In this document: in pieces, positions 36,883 to 46,215 of the stretch | Layout of the letters: each line of letters starts with the position of its first letter | How positions within the stretch are numbered: position 1 is the first letter of the stretch | DNA from: an uncultured Caulobacterales bacterium | GTDB taxonomy: Bacteria > Pseudomonadota > Alphaproteobacteria > Caulobacterales > Maricaulaceae | Length of the DNA stretch: 64,000 bases | Reading direction: 5' to 3' | NCBI GenBank assembly: GCA_938009235.1 | Contig: CALLIK010000013.1 | Location: 1 to 64,000 of the forward strand | The notes under the pieces: generated by a model | What the model was told of the DNA's origin: nothing | What the model saw: the letters and a program-made list of their open reading frames with translations, nothing else | The model's database searches: none | Translations under genes and position numbers: made by a program

Positions 36883-37317
36883 GTGAAGCGCTCTTATGAC
36901 TTTCATCGGGTGCGGTCCCATCGTCCCTATACGGTTGCGACGCTGGCAGTGCTCTTAGGTGTAGGGGAAAGAACCGTGCGGCGCTGGATTGAACGTGACG
37001 GGCTGGACGTGGCCATCTTAGACCATTCCCGCCCCATCATCTTGCAAGGCTCTAAGGTGAAGGCTTGGGGTATAGCGAAAAAGAAAGCCAAGCGGCAACC
37101 TTGCGGCGCTGGTGAGATATATTGCGTCCGATGCAAAACCCCAAAGCGGATCAATCCAGATAGCTTTCACATCATCCAACGCAATCAATCCAAGTTGACC
37201 GTCAAAGGTGATTGCCAGACGTGCGGATTGACACTGCACCGCTTTGGCTCACCCCTAAATCGTGCGGCGCTGGAGGCCGAATTTGGTCCAAAGTGGCCAG
37301 ACAATCCAGCGGCGTGA
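36883..37317 (+). CDS. Helix-turn-helix protein with C-terminal zinc ribbon
   Basis: A 144-aa protein starting with GTG. Residues about 14-55 form an excisionase/MerR-like helix-turn-helix (YTVATLAVLLGVGERTVRRWIERDG). Residues 80-125 hold CVRC and CQTC pairs about 38 residues apart, a probable zinc ribbon. The two domains together suggest a DNA-binding accessory factor for the recombinase encoded next. I know no characterised homologue. Confidence 0.65.
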   Translation: MKRSYDFHRVRSHRPYTVATLAVLLGVGERTVRRWIERDGLDVAILDHSRPIILQGSKVKAWGIAKKKAKRQPCGAGEIYCVRCKTPKRINPDSFHIIQRNQSKLTVKGDCQTCGLTLHRFGSPLNRAALEAEFGPKWPDNPAA

Positions 37318-37379
37318 CCTGCACCTATTAGCATTCCCAATCCCCCCCTTAAATGTCCACTTGGCGAAAGGTTAAACAT

Positions 37380-38447
37380 ATGCCCGAAGTGAATCCGAAA
37401 AACGAACGTCTCAAACTGGAATGGATTGAAGAGCTTCAAATTCAGAAAGCTGAGTCTACCATCGACCAAAGGCTGGCCGCGTTGGGTCAATATGAGGCCG
37501 CGACGGGATGGGCAGACTTTGCCACCATCGACCGCGATAAGGTCAATGCCTATCTCGAAGCCTTACGCGCAACACCTACCCGAATGCGGACGAAGAAGGC
37601 CAAGGTCCGCCACGTGCGCGGTTTCTTTGATTGGATGCGGGATGATGAGAAACTAAGCCCTAAAAAGGTCCGTAAGGCGCTTCTAAGCCTTCGCCTGACC
37701 GATAAAGAGGAACGCGCTGGCAATGCCGTCAAACGGGTCAATCACGCGACGGTGGCGCAAATCATCGACACGATTCAATCAATGCCCAAGGCCAGCGCCA
37801 TAGAGCGCCGCAATCGTGCCCTGCTAGCCTTCACCTTGCTATCGGGCGCACGGGATGGGGCCATCGTCACTATGAAGCTGAAGCATATTCTCAGGAACGA
37901 CCGTGAAATTGTGCAAGACCCTGATGAGGTCGCAACCAAGGCAAGCAAGATGATCCAGACGTGGTTCTTTCCCGTGGGGCAAATTGTCGAAGATGAGGTG
38001 GCAAGCTATCTGGACTATTTGAAAGATGAACTAGGCTTCACGCCGAATGACCCGCTCTTCCCGTCCACGCTAATGGGGCAGGACGATCAAGACCGCTTTG
38101 CGCCAATGGGAGTGACGAAAGCGCATTGGTCTAGCGCCGCGCCTATGCGTAAAATTTTCAAAGCCGCGTTCACCGCTAACGGGATGCGCTATTATAATCC
38201 GCATAGCTTTCGCAATACGTTGACGGCGCTGGCCTATGAGCGTGACCTTAGTCCTAAACAGATGAAGGCATGGAGTCAGAATCTTGGCCATGAAAAGCTC
38301 GACACGACCTATAACAGCTATGGAAACCTAGACGCGAATGCCCAGCGCCGTGCAATGCTAGAAATTGGCAAAGCGCCAAAGCCTGAAGCTGGGATGGCCG
38401 CAATTCAGGCAATGATTGATGAGGCAGTCGCAAAACGCATAGGGTAG
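37380..38447 (+). CDS. Second tyrosine recombinase of island B
   Basis: About 355 aa. An N-terminal SAM-like core-binding domain (STIDQRLAALGQYEAATG) precedes the catalytic domain. R is in SGARDGAIVTM, the box is HSFRNTLTAL, followed by NLGHEKLDTT and tyrosine in NSYG. I chose the ATG at 37380 because AAAGG lies 8 nt upstream; an ATG at 37353 is also possible. It belongs to a different group from integrases A and B and has no obvious attachment repeats of its own. It may resolve or excise an inner module or another element. Confidence 0.8.
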   Translation: MPEVNPKNERLKLEWIEELQIQKAESTIDQRLAALGQYEAATGWADFATIDRDKVNAYLEALRATPTRMRTKKAKVRHVRGFFDWMRDDEKLSPKKVRKALLSLRLTDKEERAGNAVKRVNHATVAQIIDTIQSMPKASAIERRNRALLAFTLLSGARDGAIVTMKLKHILRNDREIVQDPDEVATKASKMIQTWFFPVGQIVEDEVASYLDYLKDELGFTPNDPLFPSTLMGQDDQDRFAPMGVTKAHWSSAAPMRKIFKAAFTANGMRYYNPHSFRNTLTALAYERDLSPKQMKAWSQNLGHEKLDTTYNSYGNLDANAQRRAMLEIGKAPKPEAGMAAIQAMIDEAVAKRIG

Positions 38448-38668
38448 CCCCCCCCATTCATCTTGTGGCCGTTTTGTCTTGGACACCCGCTGAATAGGTC
38501 CGTGCGCGATATGTTCAGTTTTCAAAGAGGGGTGTGGGGTCAAAAGTCAGAAAGACAGCCAAGGCCAGACCATTGCCCCCAGCCCCAAGCTAATCTGAAT
38601 GCAGTTTAGTCCAGATAGAGCCTTTACCCCATCTACCCGCCTGAGTAGCAATGCGCTCTGGAGGGTTT

Positions 38669-41600
38669 ATGAGTAAGATTGATGTTGCGGCGTTCTTTCA
38701 AGAAATTGAAGGAGTAAAGGCCACAGGGCAGGCGACAGAGCATAGCTATCGCCAAGCCTTGCAGGGCTTGCTCCAATCCATAAATCCCAATCTTACTGTT
38801 GTGAATGAGCCGCGTCAGATTGAATGTGGTCAACCTGATTTTGTTATCATGCGAGGCGATGTGCCCGTTGGTTACCTCGAAGCCAAAGACTTGAAGCTGG
38901 ATATTCGACCCAAAAAAGGTGCGAACAAAAATCAACAAGAGCGCTACCGCGATGCCTTGGCCAACCTCATCTACACAAATGGCACGGATTGGGACTTTTA
39001 CCGCCATGATGTCGATGGGAAATCCATCCGTATCGCTTCTGTTAAAATCGCGGATTATCTGGGTGATTTTGGGATGGAGCCTGACCGCATGCAATTTGCC
39101 GCGCTGGAGAACCGCCTCTATGACTTTGTATCGGAAGAGCATCAGGGCCAAACTATTAAGTCGTCTACCCGTCTGGCTAAAATTATGGCGGGTAAAGCCC
39201 GTCTTATTCGAGATGCACTGGCTCAGTTATTGATTTTAGATGAAGATGAAAGCACTGAGCTGGGCGGCCAATATAAAGCGTTTAAGAAAGCGCTGATTCA
39301 TGATGTGACTAAGGCGGGATTTGCAGACATCTATGCCGAGACTATCGTGTATGGAATGTTTGCGGCGCGATACCACGACCCGACGCCAGAGAACTTTTCA
39401 AGACAAGAGGCGCTGGAGCTTTTGCCTAAGTCCAACCCGTTTTTGCGTAAACTCTTTTCATTCATTGCGACCAATGATTTGGACGCGGATGTGAGTTGGA
39501 TTATTGATGAACTGGCCCGTGTTTTCCAAGCGACCCGCGTTGATAACATTATGGGTCGCTGGTCTGATGCCAATGACAAGCGTGACCCATTTCTACATTT
39601 CTATGAAACCTTCCTAGCTGAATATAATCCAGATAAACGAAAAGCACGTGGTGTCTGGTACACACCTGAAGCCGTCGTAAATTTCATCGTGCGTGCAGTC
39701 GATGACGTTCTGAAAGAAGAGTTTGGGTTACCGCTGGGTTTGGCCGATACGTCCAAAATTTCGGTCGAAGTCGATACGGGCCAAACGAAAGAGGTAACAC
39801 GCAAAGGTGTGAAAACTCGCGTGCCAAAAATGGAAAAACGCGAACTGCATCGTGTCCAAATTCTTGACCCCGCAACGGGCACGGGCACATTTTTGGCCGA
39901 GGTCGTGAAACAGATTACTCCGCGCATTAAGGCCGTAAACGAAGGCGGCTGGTCCAAATATGTGGAGCGTGACTTGCTGCCCCGCTTACACGGGTTCGAG
40001 CTGCTGATGGCATCCTATGCAATGTGCCATATGAAGCTAGATATGATGCTGACAGAGACAGGATATAAGCCGACGTCCGAGACGCCGCCGCGTCTCTCTG
40101 TCTATCTGACGAATAGTCTGGAGGAAGGCGAGAGGATCGAAGCTGACCTTTTCCCTATGACCCGCTGGCTCTCAGACGAAGCCGCTGGCGCGAGCGAAAT
40201 TAAACGCGACAAGCCGATCATGTGTATCATAGGCAACCCTCCTTATTCGGGCATCTCGCAGAACATGGGAGCATTCGCGCAGTCATTAATTGAGCCCTAC
40301 AAATATATTGATGGAGTTCATTTCAAGGAGCGGAAGCATTGGCTTCATGATGACTATGTAAAATTCATAGCTCTTTCCGAAAAGATGATACAAGAGAATG
40401 GAGAGGGTGTTCTGGCGTTTATCACAAATCACGGATATTTAGATAACCCAACATTTCGAGGTATGCGTTGGCACCTATTGCAGACTTTCGACCGCGTTGA
40501 TGTAATTGATTTGCACGGTAGCGCAAAAAAGCAGGTCGCCCCTGACGGAAAAAATGATCAAAATGTCTTCGATATTCAGCAAGGCGTCGCGATTATTCTG
40601 GCGAGAAAGATGCGTGGTAACGTCAAAAGCGAAAAAGAGGCTTCTGTATTTTTCTCTGAATATTGGGGTAGCCGAAAAGAAAAATCCTCTCAGTTAGAAG
40701 AGGATTCGATAGGCTCTAATCATATATCGGTTAATCCCCAAGCCCCATTTTTTCTTTTTACTCCTCACTTAGATGATACAGCTAATGATTATTTTGGCTG
40801 GCCCAAAATGAATGATTTGTTCTCTAGCGGGAGCATGGGCATTCAGACCAGCAGAGATCATTTTGCGATACAGTTTGATAAATCGGAACTCATATCGAAG
40901 CTTGATACTTTCAGGAGCTCTGAGCTTTCCGACGATGCTATTAGAACGCTTTTGTTCTCGAGAAAAAAGAGCGGCAAATATCTTGCCGGTGACACTAGAG
41001 GTTGGCGGATTGCAGACAAGCGTAAAGAGTTACGTGAAGGTTTTGATGAAAGCAATATCTTAAAGATTGATTACAGACCTTTCGATAAGCGTTGGACTTA
41101 CTACAGCGACCTAGTGATCGATTGGACACGTCAACCCACTATGAAGCACTTTCTGACGGGAAGAAATTTAGCCATCTTATTTCCAAGACAATTATCAGGA
41201 GATGATTTTCATCATGCCCTAATCACAGACTCGGTTTGTGAGATGTGTGTAATATCAAACAAAACCAAAGAGCAAAATGCCGTTTTTCCACTCTACCTAT
41301 ACCCCGATCCCGACGACCTAGAGCAAACGCGCCGTGTCAATATGGACCCGAAAATCCGTAAAGGCATCGAAGACGCCGCCGTGCATCCGACCCGTGGTCG
41401 TCCAGACGAAGTTGCGATTTTCGATTATATTTATGGCGTGCTGCATTGCCCCGCTTATCGTGAGGCCTATGCTGAGTTTCTGAAAATTGACTTCCCCCGC
41501 GTGCCCTATCCGTCTTCGCCTGATCGTTTCTGGGATATATCTGCCAAGGGGCGGGAATTGCGAGAGCTGCACCTGATGGACGGCGTCGATGCGGGCTTGG

Positions 41601-41893
41601 CCTATCCTTTCAAGGGTGAGGGTGACAATGAAGTCGAAACCATCGGCAAGAAAAGCTACAAGTTGACCAATGAGGGCGTGGGCCAAGTCTGGATCAATGA
41701 GAGTCAGTATTTCGACGGCGTGCCTCAAACAGCTTGGGACTTCTACATTGGCGGTTACCAACCTGCACAAAAATGGTTGAAGGACCGCAAGGGCCGTGAA
41801 CTGTCATTTGATGATGTGATGCACTACCGTAAAATTGTCCACATCCTACTGGAAACCGATCGGATTATGAAAACCATAGAGATGGATTTGTAA
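38669..41893 (+). CDS. Type ISP-like single-chain restriction-modification enzyme without helicase
   Basis: About 1074 aa. The N-terminal nuclease has PD-x13-ExK (QPDFVIMRGDVPVGYLEAKD). The methyltransferase part has DPATGTGTFL near residue 405 and NPPYSG near 525, so N6-adenine methylation. The C-terminal ~200 residues (RPDEVAIFDYIYGVLHCPAYREAY, FPRVPYP) are the specificity domain of type ISP enzymes. Type ISP proteins of about 1570 aa also carry an SF2 helicase, which is absent here, so it is type IIG-like. 40260-41290 is distinctly AT-rich, suggesting an exchanged recognition segment. GGAGGG precedes the ATG at 38669; an in-frame ATG at 38651 is less likely. Confidence 0.82.
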   Translation: MSKIDVAAFFQEIEGVKATGQATEHSYRQALQGLLQSINPNLTVVNEPRQIECGQPDFVIMRGDVPVGYLEAKDLKLDIRPKKGANKNQQERYRDALANLIYTNGTDWDFYRHDVDGKSIRIASVKIADYLGDFGMEPDRMQFAALENRLYDFVSEEHQGQTIKSSTRLAKIMAGKARLIRDALAQLLILDEDESTELGGQYKAFKKALIHDVTKAGFADIYAETIVYGMFAARYHDPTPENFSRQEALELLPKSNPFLRKLFSFIATNDLDADVSWIIDELARVFQATRVDNIMGRWSDANDKRDPFLHFYETFLAEYNPDKRKARGVWYTPEAVVNFIVRAVDDVLKEEFGLPLGLADTSKISVEVDTGQTKEVTRKGVKTRVPKMEKRELHRVQILDPATGTGTFLAEVVKQITPRIKAVNEGGWSKYVERDLLPRLHGFELLMASYAMCHMKLDMMLTETGYKPTSETPPRLSVYLTNSLEEGERIEADLFPMTRWLSDEAAGASEIKRDKPIMCIIGNPPYSGISQNMGAFAQSLIEPYKYIDGVHFKERKHWLHDDYVKFIALSEKMIQENGEGVLAFITNHGYLDNPTFRGMRWHLLQTFDRVDVIDLHGSAKKQVAPDGKNDQNVFDIQQGVAIILARKMRGNVKSEKEASVFFSEYWGSRKEKSSQLEEDSIGSNHISVNPQAPFFLFTPHLDDTANDYFGWPKMNDLFSSGSMGIQTSRDHFAIQFDKSELISKLDTFRSSELSDDAIRTLLFSRKKSGKYLAGDTRGWRIADKRKELREGFDESNILKIDYRPFDKRWTYYSDLVIDWTRQPTMKHFLTGRNLAILFPRQLSGDDFHHALITDSVCEMCVISNKTKEQNAVFPLYLYPDPDDLEQTRRVNMDPKIRKGIEDAAVHPTRGRPDEVAIFDYIYGVLHCPAYREAYAEFLKIDFPRVPYPSSPDRFWDISAKGRELRELHLMDGVDAGLAYPFKGEGDNEVETIGKKSYKLTNEGVGQVWINESQYFDGVPQTAWDFYIGGYQPAQKWLKDRKGRELSFDDVMHYRKIVHILLETDRIMKTIEMDL

Positions 41894-41898
41894 ATTCG

Positions 41899-42495
41899 AT
41901 GGCGACTAAAGAGGATATTTTAGAGCAAATCGTTGAAGAGTACCTGATACATAAAGGGTACTTCGTTCAGCATAATCTGAAGTTCTTACCGCGCAAAGAT
42001 CACCCTGATTTTATTGTGAACGCCGATAGTAACCACTCCGATATTGATGTGTTGGGATACCACCCTCTTAAAACAGGCCCTGACAAAATTATGGCAGTTA
42101 GCTGTAAAAGCTGGCAAAAAGGTTTCAACCCAGCCTCCTATCTCGACAAGGTCAAAAATGATAAGAAGATCAGCGGTAAAGTAGCTTGGAAATCATTTCG
42201 TGAGTTAACACGACCAAAATGGTCAGAAGCGTTCAGTGAAGCAGTCTTCAAAGCTACTGGAGAACGTTCCTTTACATATGTTCTGGCTGTCTCTCACTGT
42301 AAGGGCGATAAGTCTGTATGGGAAAATGAGCCAAGTTTTCAAAAGGCTCTGCAAGGTAACCCTATAAAAGTGCTGGCATTTGCCGAAATGGTCAGAGAAA
42401 TTTCTGATGATCTTGGCACAACTCTGGCTTCGTCTGAGATCGGAAGGTTGTTGCAGATGTTCAAGGCCGCAAAAATCGAATTTGATATCACCTAA
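41899..42495 (+). CDS. PD-(D/E)XK-like companion protein
   Basis: A 198-aa protein. The segment HSDIDVLGYHP followed by IMAVSCKSW forms a D-x(n)-S-C-K core like that of restriction-type nucleases, with an early helix containing EQIVEEYL. It follows the restriction-modification enzyme by 5 bp and is probably co-transcribed with it. The catalytic acidic residue in the second strand is replaced by serine/cysteine, so activity is uncertain. It could assist cleavage or be a DNA-end sensor. Confidence 0.6.
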   Translation: MATKEDILEQIVEEYLIHKGYFVQHNLKFLPRKDHPDFIVNADSNHSDIDVLGYHPLKTGPDKIMAVSCKSWQKGFNPASYLDKVKNDKKISGKVAWKSFRELTRPKWSEAFSEAVFKATGERSFTYVLAVSHCKGDKSVWENEPSFQKALQGNPIKVLAFAEMVREISDDLGTTLASSEIGRLLQMFKAAKIEFDIT

Positions 42496-42627
42496 TTTTA
42501 TTGGAATGGGAGTATTGTTGGGAGGCTCTAAATTTCGTTATCTAGAAATCTAATATATACCAAACCTCTAGGCTAATAATGCGTTGCCTCTTCTGCTTTA
42601 CGCTTAACGTCATCTAAGAACTTGCTG

Positions 42628-42650
42628 GCTAGGCACTGCGCTAGGCACGG
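42628..42650 (+). repeat. Putative arm-type integrase sites, right end of island B
   Basis: GCTAGGCACTG (42628) and GCTAGGCACGG (42640), 12 bp apart, match the three tandem copies at 34166-34198. They lie 54 bp inside the tRNA attachment core. Nothing else is visible in 42496-42703. Confidence 0.6.
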
Positions 42651-42703
42651 TTTATAGATCCTGTTAATTTGTCTATATTAAACAAGGTGTTGAGTTATTT
42701 TGA

Positions 42704-42780
<77 letters not shown>

Positions 42781-42862
42781 GTCTTAGAAGCGATCACATA
42801 GCGCTGCATTGCGGCGTTGTCTAGCGGTTGAAACTGTTCTCAGGAGCGTTCACATCAATGGA

Positions 42863-43852
42863 ATGAAATGCCTTATTCTCCTCCTACTTTCTGCCGCGCT
42901 TTTGGCGAGCTGTACTGCTGCGTCTGATGGTCAAACTGCCACTGATTCCGTCTCTGAGCGCGTGCAAGATGCGCGGGATCGAAATGAAGGCCCCGCGATA
43001 TGGGTCGCTAAAGATTATGACTCCACGCTTTATCTCTTCGGGACAGTGCATTTGTTGTCAGATGATTTGGATTGGCAGCGGGATGATATGCGTCAGGCGT
43101 TTGATGAATCTGGGACAGTTTTCTTTGAAGTAGATACAGGACCAGAAGGTCAAGTTGATGCAGCTGTCCTGACGACTAGTTTGGGTTTACGTAAAGACGG
43201 AACACGTCTCTCTAGTCGTTTGGATAATTATCAACTTAATTTGATGGAAGCGGCTTCGAACAATGGCAATCTCACGATCGCCTCATTGGACAGTATGAAG
43301 CCTTGGTTGGCGGCTGAGTTTCTGACTTTTGCTGCCGCACAAAATGCAGGTCTATCGTCTGAACTATCTGCTGACGAAGCTCTGAAATCTCGTGCGGCGC
43401 GGTCTGGAAAAAATGTTATTTATTTAGAGAGCCTTGAAACCCAAATTCGAGCCTCATCTGATTTACCCGAATATATCCAACTCGATATTTTGACAGAAAC
43501 ACTAGAGCAATTTAATGTGCTTGGCGCGGATGCAAAATTGATTTCGGAACAATGGTCTGTTGGCGGGACCACTTACCTCGCTGATAAACTCATTCGTCCG
43601 ATGCAGGCCCGCGCGCCTGAGGTTTTCAATAGTCTGCTGCGTGACCGTAATCGTGCGTGGGTCACGCCGCTGTCTCGCTTTATGGATGATAGCGGGACTG
43701 GATTCGTGGCTGTGGGTACAGGCCATTTATTAGGCGAGCAAAGCCTGCTCCACGAATTACGGGAGCAGGGGTACACTGTAGAACGGTATCATGCGTTCAT
43801 AGGCGAGAACGTCATTGATACCGTGGATACGACAATTCAGCGGCCGCGTTAG
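42863..43852 (+). CDS. TraB/GumN family lipoprotein
   Basis: About 329 aa. The N terminus has a lipoprotein signal (LLLLSAALLASC). The TraB/GumN domain follows: PAIWVAKDYDSTLYLFGTVHLL near the start of the fold and the C-terminal GTGHLLGEQSLLHELREQGY. These proteins are distant relatives of putative metalloproteases with paired histidines. The exact function is not settled. I use the ATG at 42863; a longer frame starts at 42809 but lacks the signal pattern. It runs convergently into btuB with a 4-bp overlap of the gene ends. Confidence 0.85.
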   Translation: MKCLILLLLSAALLASCTAASDGQTATDSVSERVQDARDRNEGPAIWVAKDYDSTLYLFGTVHLLSDDLDWQRDDMRQAFDESGTVFFEVDTGPEGQVDAAVLTTSLGLRKDGTRLSSRLDNYQLNLMEAASNNGNLTIASLDSMKPWLAAEFLTFAAAQNAGLSSELSADEALKSRAARSGKNVIYLESLETQIRASSDLPEYIQLDILTETLEQFNVLGADAKLISEQWSVGGTTYLADKLIRPMQARAPEVFNSLLRDRNRAWVTPLSRFMDDSGTGFVAVGTGHLLGEQSLLHELREQGYTVERYHAFIGENVIDTVDTTIQRPR

Positions 43853-45786
43853 AAATCGAATTCTAACCCGCCCAATACGGCGCGACTTGGTGAGGCGTAG
43901 CCTACGACCTCTTGGTATTTTTCATCCAATAAATTTGAGCCTCTAATCGTGAGTGCGATGTTATCGCTGAGGTGGTAACGCGCATTTGCACCCACCAATG
44001 TGAAGCTGTCGAGTTCCACATTTTGGAAAGTCGCAAAATCCGTATCAAGCTGCGACCCATTGTGATCGACGGCAACTGTGAGTGATAAGTCGTCAATTGG
44101 CGTCCAAGTCGCAGTCGCACTTGCGAGGAAGTTTGGACGGCGAATTTCTTCGATATTATCTTGCTCGGAGTCTAAGAAACTTGCTGAACCGGAGACGTTG
44201 AAATCATCACTATACCAGCTTGCTGCGAGTTCTACGCCCTGGCGGGAGCTGTCAGTCTCAAGATTAATAGCTGTCGAGTTAAAGTTAGTATCAAACACCG
44301 TCGTGATTTCGTTCTCTAATTCAGACCTGAAAACATCTACGCTCACGTCAAAATTACCAATTGATTGCTCATACCCAACCGAAACGCCGAGGGATGTTTC
44401 GGGCTGTAGGTCCTCATTGCCTGTAAAACGCGAGGCCGGGAAGAATCCGAAGAGTTCAACGAGAGTTGGGTTTTTGACACCCGTACCAACAGACGCTCTC
44501 AGGCGACCATTCCATCCAAACCCATAACCTGCACCTACGCGCCACGTCGTTGCATCATCGAATAAATCGTTGAGGTCATGACGGGCAGAGGCGGTGAGGG
44601 TGACGTCATTCGCATTGAAACGATAATCACCCGCGAGGCCATATGTCCAATTGTCAGGCTGCGCATTGGCTTCCGTGAAATTGGGGCTAATCTCATATTG
44701 CTCGTGTTCTGCTTCGCCGAGCACAGTCAGGCTATGCGCGTCAGAGAAATCACGCTTTGCGGCCCAGTTGGCGACGTGTCGCGATCCGATAGAGCGAGAT
44801 GAAAACCCGCCGACTGTATCGGTGTCTGTTTCGACCATATGCGCGGTAAGTTTGTGGTCAAATCCTGCGAGCGCGAACCGCGCGTCAATACGAGCGGTTT
44901 CGGTTGTAACTTCTGTTTCGTCAGTCGTGTCGTTGAGGCGGCCATCAAAATCTGAATCACTATCAAAATCTGTTTCGCGTGTGGAGTTGCCGTATTTTGC
45001 ACTGAAGGTGATGCCGACCACTTCGACAGAGTTTAGACCCAGATTTAGGCTCTGAGACTTTGAGCCATCTGTTTCGCCGCCAAGGCCCGAAATGTCGAAC
45101 CCTTCAGTTGTGAACGCGTTCCCGTTCACGGTGAAGGCTGCGCCTCCAATTGGGATAACGGCGCTGACTTGGCCCTCTAATGTATCGCGGCTGCCGCCTT
45201 CGACGCTGGCGCGCCAGCTTTCGGTGGTGCTTCCCGCGCGTGTGATGATATTGATAACGCCGCCAACTGCGTCGGACCCGTAAAGCGCGGATTGTTCGCC
45301 GCGTAGGACTTCAATTTTGACGATATCTTCATTGCGTAGGCCGCCGAAATCGAATGCGCCGTCTGATGGGTTGGCGACTTCGACGCCATCAATGATGACG
45401 ACGATGTGGTTGGCTTCCGATCCGCGCAGGCGGATTTGAGTGAGGGAACCTGCGCCGCCATTTTGGCTGACCGAGAGACCGGGTACAGTGCGGAGGAGGT
45501 CAGCTACGACGCCTTGGTTTCTAGCGCGAATTTCATCACCAGATATTATGGAAGCTGGTACGGTCAATGCTGAGCGTACTGAATACCCAACACGATCTGC
45601 GGTTACGACTAATCCGTCGTCCTCGAAAACTCTTTTAGGGGATACAATAATTTCACCTGTTCGTTCCGTGTAATCCAGCAAAGCTTGGGACTTTTTTTCA
45701 TATGGGTGGTCATAATCCGCCTGAACCTGCGCCCAAGCTGGCGTTGCCATCGCGACAATCGCCGCACTCAATAATAGTCTCTTCAT
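43849..45786 (-). CDS. btuB: TonB-dependent vitamin B12 receptor (BtuB)
   Basis: About 645 aa. A signal peptide (AWA|QV) is followed by a TonB box region (GLVVTADR), the plug domain (SIISGDEIRARNQGVVADLLRTVPG compressed motif; LYGSDAVGGVINIIT at its end) and a C-terminal 22-strand barrel ending in EFDF. The start is ATG 45786 with GGAG upstream. A cobalamin riboswitch on the same strand begins about 125 bp upstream, which identifies the ligand class as corrinoids with fair certainty. The receptor would pass B12 to a BtuFCD importer. Confidence 0.9.
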   Translation of the reverse strand: MKRLLLSAAIVAMATPAWAQVQADYDHPYEKKSQALLDYTERTGEIIVSPKRVFEDDGLVVTADRVGYSVRSALTVPASIISGDEIRARNQGVVADLLRTVPGLSVSQNGGAGSLTQIRLRGSEANHIVVIIDGVEVANPSDGAFDFGGLRNEDIVKIEVLRGEQSALYGSDAVGGVINIITRAGSTTESWRASVEGGSRDTLEGQVSAVIPIGGAAFTVNGNAFTTEGFDISGLGGETDGSKSQSLNLGLNSVEVVGITFSAKYGNSTRETDFDSDSDFDGRLNDTTDETEVTTETARIDARFALAGFDHKLTAHMVETDTDTVGGFSSRSIGSRHVANWAAKRDFSDAHSLTVLGEAEHEQYEISPNFTEANAQPDNWTYGLAGDYRFNANDVTLTASARHDLNDLFDDATTWRVGAGYGFGWNGRLRASVGTGVKNPTLVELFGFFPASRFTGNEDLQPETSLGVSVGYEQSIGNFDVSVDVFRSELENEITTVFDTNFNSTAINLETDSSRQGVELAASWYSDDFNVSGSASFLDSEQDNIEEIRRPNFLASATATWTPIDDLSLTVAVDHNGSQLDTDFATFQNVELDSFTLVGANARYHLSDNIALTIRGSNLLDEKYQEVVGYASPSRAVLGGLEFDF

Positions 45787-45911
45787 GTCACACTCCAAGG
45801 TAGCCCGCTCAAACAGAGTCGGGTGACGTTTGTTGTGTCGTCATTGGAGGAACTCGCATCATCGCGAGCTTTCCCATTGCGCATCGGTACATCCCGCCCG
45901 GGCGCGCTGGC

Positions 45912-46090
45912 GACGGTGTTGGCAGGTCTTCTGACTTAGCCCTCAAGCAGCTCGCGACGTCTTCCCAGTAAATCCCGATTAAGGATGAACCAGTGACACA
46001 TGTCGCGACCCTCAGGCCTTACAGCGGCGGGAGCCGTTGGGGCTTTAAACCCCATTCCCTGTTCGCACCCGTTACAGGTGACCAACACGC
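45912..46090 (-). promoter_or_regulatory. Cobalamin riboswitch upstream of btuB
   Basis: On the minus strand the segment contains the family landmarks in order: GGTGCGAACAGGGAAT, CCCGCCGCTGT, a B12-box-like GTCACTGG, CTGGGAAG, and AAGTCAGAAGACCTGCC at the 3' end. It precedes only btuB on this strand. Ligand binding is expected to reduce btuB expression. Confidence 0.9.
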
Positions 46091-46215
46091 GGGCTAATAT
46101 CTCAGATTACTTTCAAATCAAGCGCTATTCGAGAATATATACACTTCATATAAGGTTTTCTTTATATACGAGCCGCGCCGACTCTGATACAGCGCGATCG
46201 AAATAGGAGTTCACT

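Noticed and set aside
45912-46090. A riboswitch controlling metH on the plus strand.
   Set aside because: The cobalamin motif reads only on the minus strand towards btuB.
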